Below the pieces are notes generated by a model. That model saw nothing but the letters and a program-made list of their open reading frames with translations. It had not been told where the DNA came from and searched no databases. Shown here piece after piece: positions 59,001 through 64,000 of a DNA stretch of 64,000 nucleotides (positions are counted from its first letter, which is position 1; the number at the start of each line of letters is the position of its first letter). The translations under genes were made by a program, and so were the position numbers. This stretch comes from Actinomadura luzonensis (GTDB lineage: Bacteria; Actinomycetota; Actinomycetes; Streptosporangiales; Streptosporangiaceae): NCBI RefSeq assembly GCF_022664455.2, contig NZ_JAKRKC020000003.1, forward strand, positions 558,001-622,000, read 5' to 3'.

Positions 59001-59768
59001 ATGTTCATCACCCGTCACGCCGAAGCCCTGGCGGTGCTCGCCGACACCCGGTACGTGCCGCCTCCCGTACGTCAGGACGGCCGCGAGGGGACGCTCGCCT
59101 GGCTGCGCGCCCACGTCTCGCGGTTCAGCACCGGCGACACGCACGCCGCCCGCCGCCGCCTGGTCGAGGAGCGCCTGGCCGGCCTGGACCCCGCCGCCTT
59201 GCGCGACGCCGCCCGCACCGCGACCCTGGAGGCGCGCGGCGACTGGCGGGGCGTGCCGACGCGGGTGCTCGGCGCCGCGCTCGGCGTCGCGGACCCCGAT
59301 GCCCTGCCCGCGCCGGTCGCCGCCGCCGCGGCCGGCTACCTGTCGGGCGAGGAGAGCCCGCGGGCCGACGCCGCCGTCGCCGCCCTTTTGGACCGGGCCG
59401 ACCTCCCGGCCGTGACTCTGCTCCTCCAGGCCCACTCCGCCGTCGAGACCCTGATCGAGCACGCCCTGCCGCACCTGGCCCAGCCGGGTGACGTCGAGGC
59501 GCTGCTCCGCGAGACGCTCCGGCACGACCCGCCGCTCAAGGCCACCCGCAGGCTGGACACCCGCACCGGCGACGAGGTGACCCTCGACCTGACGGCCGCC
59601 AACAGGGACCCGGACGTCTTCCCCGACCCCGGCCGGTTCGACCCGGCCCGCGGGCAGGCCCCGCACCTGACGTTCGGCGCGGGCGTGCGGCCCTGCCCGG
59701 CGCCCGCGCACGCGCTCGCCCTCGCCGCCGGCGTGCTGGAGGGCCTGCGGGACGGGGGACGCCGGTGA
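59001..59768 (+). CDS. Very short cytochrome P450-like protein
   Basis: 255 residues from ATG 59001. It keeps the C-terminal P450 signatures: LLRETLRHDPP (ExxR), LTAANRDPDVFPDPGRFDP and the heme-ligand loop FGAGVRPCPAP with Cys. It lacks roughly the first 150 residues and a clear I-helix AGxxT. P450s are normally ~400 residues, so monooxygenase activity is doubtful unless the fold is compacted. Its stop overlaps the next start (GTGA). Confidence 0.7.
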   Translation: MFITRHAEALAVLADTRYVPPPVRQDGREGTLAWLRAHVSRFSTGDTHAARRRLVEERLAGLDPAALRDAARTATLEARGDWRGVPTRVLGAALGVADPDALPAPVAAAAAGYLSGEESPRADAAVAALLDRADLPAVTLLLQAHSAVETLIEHALPHLAQPGDVEALLRETLRHDPPLKATRRLDTRTGDEVTLDLTAANRDPDVFPDPGRFDPARGQAPHLTFGAGVRPCPAPAHALALAAGVLEGLRDGGRR

Positions 59769-60523
59769 ACGCCGCCCAGCGCTTCCGCGACCTGCACCGC
59801 CCCGGCCGGCCGTTCCTGCTGCCCAACGCCTGGGACTACGGCTCGGCCGCCGCCCTGGCCGCGTCGGGCTTCCCCGCGATCGGCACCACCAGTCTCGGCG
59901 TGGCCGCCGTGCACGGCAGGCCGGACGCGGCCGGCGTCACCCGGGCCGAGACCGTCGAGCTGGCCGAGGCGATCAAGGGCCTCGGCGTGCTGGTCACCGT
60001 GGACGTCGAGGGCGGCTTCAGCGACGACCCGGCCGAGGTGTCCGCCCTGGTGGCGGGCCTGGCCGCGCTGGGCGTGGCGGGCGTGAACATCGAGGACGGC
60101 CGCCCCGACGGCACCCTGCGCCCGATCGGCCTCCAGCAGGAGATCATCCAGGCGGCCCTGGGGCACGGCGTGTTCGTCAACGCCCGCACCGACACCTGCT
60201 GGCTGCGCACCGGCGACACGCTGGAGCGGGTGCGCGCGTACGGGCACGCCGACGGCGTCTTCGTGCCCGGGCTCACCGGCCTGGACGCGGTCGCCGAGGT
60301 CGCGGCGGCCACGCCGCTGCCGCTCAACGTGCTGCACCAGCCGGACGGGCCCACCCTGGCCGAGCTCGGCGCGGCCGGGGTGGCGCGGGTGAGCACCGGG
60401 TCGCTGCTGTACCGGGCCGCGCTGCAGGGGGCGCTCGCGACGGCGCTCGCCGTGCAGGGCCGGCCCGCGCCGCCCGTCCCGACGTACGCGGAGACCGCCG
60501 CGATGCTCCCCCAGCCGGGATAA
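59765..60523 (+). CDS. Isocitrate lyase/PEP mutase family protein
   Basis: 252 residues from GTG 59765. TIM-barrel with LLPNAWDYGSAAALAASGF, VDVEGGFSDDPAEV, VNIEDGRPDGTL and FVNARTDTCW: the pattern of the PEP mutase/2-methylisocitrate lyase superfamily, Mg2+-dependent C-C or P-C lyases. The catalytic KKC-type loop of isocitrate lyase is not evident. Substrate unknown; translationally coupled to the short P450-like gene. Confidence 0.82.
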   Translation: MNAAQRFRDLHRPGRPFLLPNAWDYGSAAALAASGFPAIGTTSLGVAAVHGRPDAAGVTRAETVELAEAIKGLGVLVTVDVEGGFSDDPAEVSALVAGLAALGVAGVNIEDGRPDGTLRPIGLQQEIIQAALGHGVFVNARTDTCWLRTGDTLERVRAYGHADGVFVPGLTGLDAVAEVAAATPLPLNVLHQPDGPTLAELGAAGVARVSTGSLLYRAALQGALATALAVQGRPAPPVPTYAETAAMLPQPG

Positions 60524-60530
60524 TCGAGGC

Positions 60531-63368
60531 ATGCGCTTCCAGATCCTCGGGCCCACGGCCGCGCTGGGCGAGGACGGCGAGCCGGTCGCGCTCGGCGGCC
60601 CGCGGGTGCGGGCGCTGCTCGCGCTGCTGGCCCTGCACGCCGGGCGCGTGGTCGCCGCGGACCGGCTCGTCGCCGGCCTGTACGGCCCGGAGCCGCCCGA
60701 AGGCGTGGCCAACGCGCTGCAGTCGCAGGTGTCCCGGCTGCGCCGGGCGCTCGGCCGGGATCTGGTGGAGTTCCATCCGGCCGGCTACCGGCTGGCCGCC
60801 GACCCGTCCGAGGTGGACGCCCGCCGCTTCGAGCAGCTCGCCGCCGACGGCCGCCGGGCGCTCGCGGCCGGCGACCCGGGCCGGGCCGCGGAGCTGCTGC
60901 GCGAGGGGCTGGAGCTGTGGCGGGGCGCGCCGCTGGCCGACGCCCCGCACGCCGGGGGCGCGGCGACCGCGCTGGAGGAGCTGCGCCTGGCCGCCGTGGA
61001 GGACCGCGTGCAGGCCGACCTCGACCTCGGCCGGCACCGCGAGCTGGCCGGCGAGCTGCGCGGCCTGATCGCCGCGCACCCGCTGCGCGAGCGGCTGCGC
61101 GCCCAGCTCATGCGGGCTTTGTACGGCAGCGGCCGGCAGGCCGAGGCGCTGACCGTCTACGACGAGGCCAGGAAGACCCTCGGCGAGGAGCTGGGCGTCG
61201 AGCCGGGCGCCGAGCTGGCCGCCGCGCACCTCGCCGTGTTACGGGCCGACCCGGCGCTCGGCGCGCCCGCGCCCCCGGTCACCCGGCAGCGGCAGGGGCT
61301 GCGGGCGCAGCTCACCAGCTTCGTCGGCCGGGCCGAGGAGCTGGCCCAGGTGCGCGCCCGGCTGCGGGCCGACCGGCTGGTGACGCTGATCGGCCCGGGC
61401 GGCGCGGGCAAGACCAGGCTCGCGGCCGAGGCGGCCGCGCAGGAGCCGGAGGACGTCTGCTTCGTCCCGCTCGCCCCGGTCTCCGACAGCTCGGACGTGC
61501 CCGCCGCCGTGCTGGCGGCGCTCGGCGTCCGCGAGGCCCTGCGGCCCGCCGACCGGCCCGTGGACCCGCTGACCCGGCTGGCGACCGCGCTCGCCGGCCG
61601 CGAGCTGCTGCTCGTGCTGGACAACTGCGAGCACGTGATCACGGCCACCGCCGAGCTGACCGACCATCTGCTGGCCTGCTGTCCCGGCCTGCGGGTGCTG
61701 GCCACCGGGCGGGAGGCGCTGGGCATCACCGGCGAGTCGATCCTGCCCGTCGCGCCGCTGCCGCTGCCGCCGCCCGAGGCCGGCGACCCGCTGGCCTATC
61801 CGGCGGTGCGGCTGTTCGCCGACCGGGCGGCCGCCGTGCGGCCCGGCTTCGCCGTGGACGCGGGCAACGCGGCGCAGGTGGTGCGCATCTGCCGGGCGCT
61901 CGACGGGCTGCCGCTCGCCATCGAGCTGGCCGCGGCGCGGCTGCGCACGCTGTCGGTCGCGGACGTGGCGGCGCGGCTGGACGACCGGTTCCGGCTGCTG
62001 GCCCGGGGCAGCCGCACGGCGTTGCCCCGGCACCAGACGTTGCACGCGGTCGTGGCCTGGAGCTGGGACCTGCTGGACGCCGACGAGCAGCGCCTGGCCG
62101 CGCGGCTCAGCGTGTTCGTGGGCGGGGCGCGGCCCGAGGCGGCCGAGCGGGTGTGCGGGCTGCCGGAGGAGGTGTTGTTCTCGCTGGCGGAGAAGTCGCT
62201 GGTGGAGCAGGTCGGCGGGCGCTACCGGATGCTGGAGACGATTCAGGCGTTCTGCGCGGAGCGGCTGGCGGAGTCGGGTGAGGCGGCGGCGCTCCGCGAC
62301 GCCCACACCGGCTACTGCCTGGACCTGGTGCTGGCGGCCGACGCCCGGCTGCGCACCCGCGAGCAGTTGCCCTGGCTGGCCCGCCTGGACGAGGAGAGCG
62401 ACGACGTCAACGCGGCCCTGCGCTGGGCGATCGAGACCGGCCAGGTGGAGACCGCGCTGCGGCTGCTGGCCCACAGCGCCTGCTACTGGTGGATGCGCGG
62501 CCACCGCGCCACCAGCGCCGCCCTCGCCGCCGACCTGCTGGCCACGCTCGGCGAGCGCCGCCCGCCGGAGCTGATGGAGGAGTACGTGATGTGCGTGCTC
62601 GTCTCCGCCTGGGCCGGCACCGCCGACCGGCGGGCACGCGAGCGCCTGGAGGAGGTGCGGACGCTGCTGCCGGTCACCTACCTGCCGGAGCGGGTGGAGT
62701 TCCTGATGATGCTGCTGTCCATGCTCACCGGCCCGCCAGGGGACTTCGCGGAGGCCTACGAGCTGGTCACGGCCATAATGGACGGCCTGCCGCCGTGGCA
62801 GCGGGCGCTGTCGCACAGCGGGGCGGCGTTCGTGCTGCAGGCGCTCGGCCGCATCGAGGAGGCGCTGGAGCATTTCGAGCAGGGCCGGGCGGAGTTCACC
62901 GAGATCGGCGAGCGGTGGGGCCTGACGCTGGTGCTGTCCGGGCTCGGCGCGTTGTACCAGGAGCAGGGCGACTACCGGCGGGCGTGCGCGCTCGCCGAGG
63001 AGGCGCTGGCCACGGCGCGCGAGCTGGGCGCGGTGACGGAGACCGCCGAGGCGCTGTGCCGGCGCGGCGACGCGCTCCAGCACCTGGGCGAGCCGGCGCG
63101 GGCGCGGGCCGACTACCTGCTCGCCGTCGAGCTGTCCGGCCGCAACGGCTCCGGCGAGATGCTGGCCTGGGCGCATCTCGGGCTGGCCGAGGTGGCGCTG
63201 CGGGACGGCGCGCCCGGGCAGGCGCGGGCCCTGCTGCGGCGGGCCCGCGAGGAGTGCCCGGAGGACTGGTTCAGCGCCCACGACACCCGCGTCCGCATCG
63301 ACGCGGCGCTGGCGCAGGCGGGCGCACCGGCAGGCGGGCCGGTCAGCGGAACGGTCAGCGAGCGGTAG
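60531..63368 (+). CDS. AfsR/SARP-type regulator (BTAD, NB-ARC, TPR)
   Basis: 945 residues from ATG 60531. Winged helix RFQILGPTAALGEDGEPVAL, bacterial activator domain to ~residue 245, then P-loop LIGPGGAGKTRLAAE and LLVLDNCEHVI of the NB-ARC ATPase, followed by TPR-like helices (GAAFVLQALGRIEEALEHFE, LGALYQEQGDYRRACALAE). Paralogue of the 48-51 kb regulator with the same domain order. It may control the adjacent exporter gene. Confidence 0.87.
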   Translation: MRFQILGPTAALGEDGEPVALGGPRVRALLALLALHAGRVVAADRLVAGLYGPEPPEGVANALQSQVSRLRRALGRDLVEFHPAGYRLAADPSEVDARRFEQLAADGRRALAAGDPGRAAELLREGLELWRGAPLADAPHAGGAATALEELRLAAVEDRVQADLDLGRHRELAGELRGLIAAHPLRERLRAQLMRALYGSGRQAEALTVYDEARKTLGEELGVEPGAELAAAHLAVLRADPALGAPAPPVTRQRQGLRAQLTSFVGRAEELAQVRARLRADRLVTLIGPGGAGKTRLAAEAAAQEPEDVCFVPLAPVSDSSDVPAAVLAALGVREALRPADRPVDPLTRLATALAGRELLLVLDNCEHVITATAELTDHLLACCPGLRVLATGREALGITGESILPVAPLPLPPPEAGDPLAYPAVRLFADRAAAVRPGFAVDAGNAAQVVRICRALDGLPLAIELAAARLRTLSVADVAARLDDRFRLLARGSRTALPRHQTLHAVVAWSWDLLDADEQRLAARLSVFVGGARPEAAERVCGLPEEVLFSLAEKSLVEQVGGRYRMLETIQAFCAERLAESGEAAALRDAHTGYCLDLVLAADARLRTREQLPWLARLDEESDDVNAALRWAIETGQVETALRLLAHSACYWWMRGHRATSAALAADLLATLGERRPPELMEEYVMCVLVSAWAGTADRRARERLEEVRTLLPVTYLPERVEFLMMLLSMLTGPPGDFAEAYELVTAIMDGLPPWQRALSHSGAAFVLQALGRIEEALEHFEQGRAEFTEIGERWGLTLVLSGLGALYQEQGDYRRACALAEEALATARELGAVTETAEALCRRGDALQHLGEPARARADYLLAVELSGRNGSGEMLAWAHLGLAEVALRDGAPGQARALLRRAREECPEDWFSAHDTRVRIDAALAQAGAPAGGPVSGTVSER

Positions 63369-63402
63369 GCCCGCGGTCAGGCGGCCCCGCGACAGTGGCC
63401 CC

Positions 63403-64000
63403 ATGACCGACCGCGTGACCAACAAATGGGCCTGCCTGGCCATCGCCTGCCTGGCCACTCTCCTGCTCTCCCTCGACCTCACGGTCCTGCACCTGGCGCT
63501 GCCCCGGCTGACCGCCGACCTCGGCGCGAGCTCCACCCAGCTCCTCTGGATCGGCGACGTGTACGGCTTCGCCCTGGCCGGTCTGCTGGTCACCATGGGC
63601 AACCTGGGCGACCGCGTCGGCCGCAAGCGGCTGCTGCTGATCGGCGCGGCGGCCTTCGGCGTGGCCTCCGCGGTCACCGCGTACGCGCCCAGCCCGGAGC
63701 TGCTGATCGCGGCCCGGGCGCTGCTCGGCGTGGCCGGCGCGACGATCATGCCGTCGACCCTGTCGATCGTCAGGAACGTCTTCACCGAGCCGGGTGAGCG
63801 CACCGCGGCCGTCGGGATCTGGAGCGCGATGAGCGCGGCGGGCTTCGCCGTGGGCCCGGTGGTGGGCGGCCTGCTGCTGGACCACTACTGGTGGGGGTCG
63901 GTGTTCCTGCTCAACGTGCCGGTCATGCTGCTCGTGCTGGCGGGCGGCCTCGTCCTGCTGCCCGAGTCGCGCAACCCGCGAGCGGGCCGGCTGGACCCGC
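63403..64000 (+). CDS. MFS drug exporter, DHA2 (EmrB/QacA) type, 3'-truncated by the window
   Basis: The first 199 residues are visible from ATG 63403. Helix 1 LLSLDLTVLHLALPRLTADL carries the Asp-containing motif D1 of 14-helix exporters, GNLGDRVGRKRLL is motif A, and VGPVVGGLLLDHYWW is motif C, which marks antiporters. Probably exports a drug or metabolite; the substrate is not readable. Confidence 0.88.
   Translation, partial: MTDRVTNKWACLAIACLATLLLSLDLTVLHLALPRLTADLGASSTQLLWIGDVYGFALAGLLVTMGNLGDRVGRKRLLLIGAAAFGVASAVTAYAPSPELLIAARALLGVAGATIMPSTLSIVRNVFTEPGERTAAVGIWSAMSAAGFAVGPVVGGLLLDHYWWGSVFLLNVPVMLLVLAGGLVLLPESRNPRAGRLDP

Overview
The window is high-GC DNA with 4-nt gene overlaps, GTG/TTG starts, AfsR/SARP regulators, many secreted chitinases and an actinobacterial-type 16S rRNA 5' end. 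It therefore comes from a filamentous actinomycete, most likely of the Streptosporangiaceae (Nonomuraea-like). The family placement is an inference from style, not a database match.

Layout. 1-1.5 kb: the end of a molybdenum-hydroxylase FAD subunit and a CoxG-like protein. 1.6-25.8 kb: a large cell-surface glycopolymer locus. It holds a GT2/CDP-glycerol-phosphotransferase fusion, a GT4, a sulfotransferase, a CDP-alcohol phosphatidyltransferase and two paralogous GT2 enzymes. These surround what looks like a complete CMP-pseudaminic acid pathway (PseH, PseI, PseG, PseF-like, PseB, PseC). Next come a methyltransferase-like protein, an unrecognised protein, and an acyl module (acyl carrier protein, FabG-like reductase, acyl-AMP ligase, LuxE-like, LuxC-like). 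The LuxC gene is cut and runs straight into the first ~126 nt of a 16S rRNA gene (minus strand) with its rrn leader and promoter. This is either a real rearrangement or an assembly join.

26.4-44 kb: an AI-2E family transporter, an AraC regulator with a prenyltransferase-fold protein, and a MacAB-type export operon (lipoprotein, frameshifted HlyD-like adaptor, ATPase, permease) next to its OmpR-type two-component system. An Erm-type 23S rRNA methyltransferase follows, preceded by a short leader peptide and a hairpin that buries its ribosome-binding site. Then a GT87-like membrane protein, a shrunken NarG-like molybdopterin protein and three GH18 chitinases. 44-64 kb: a secreted M14 carboxypeptidase, a CocE/X-Pro-type hydrolase, two large AfsR-like regulators, several transporters and membrane proteins, an orphan NarL-type histidine kinase, a GT4, a DUF998 protein, a very short P450-like protein coupled to a PEP mutase/isocitrate lyase-family protein, and the start of an MFS drug exporter.

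The most coherent unit is 1.6-25.8 kb. The Pse genes should make an activated nonulosonic acid, the transferases would build it into a wall polymer, and the ACP/LuxE/LuxC module may supply or reduce an acyl group that decorates it. The last step is inference. The strongest regulatory element is the erm attenuator at 34.9-35.07 kb.
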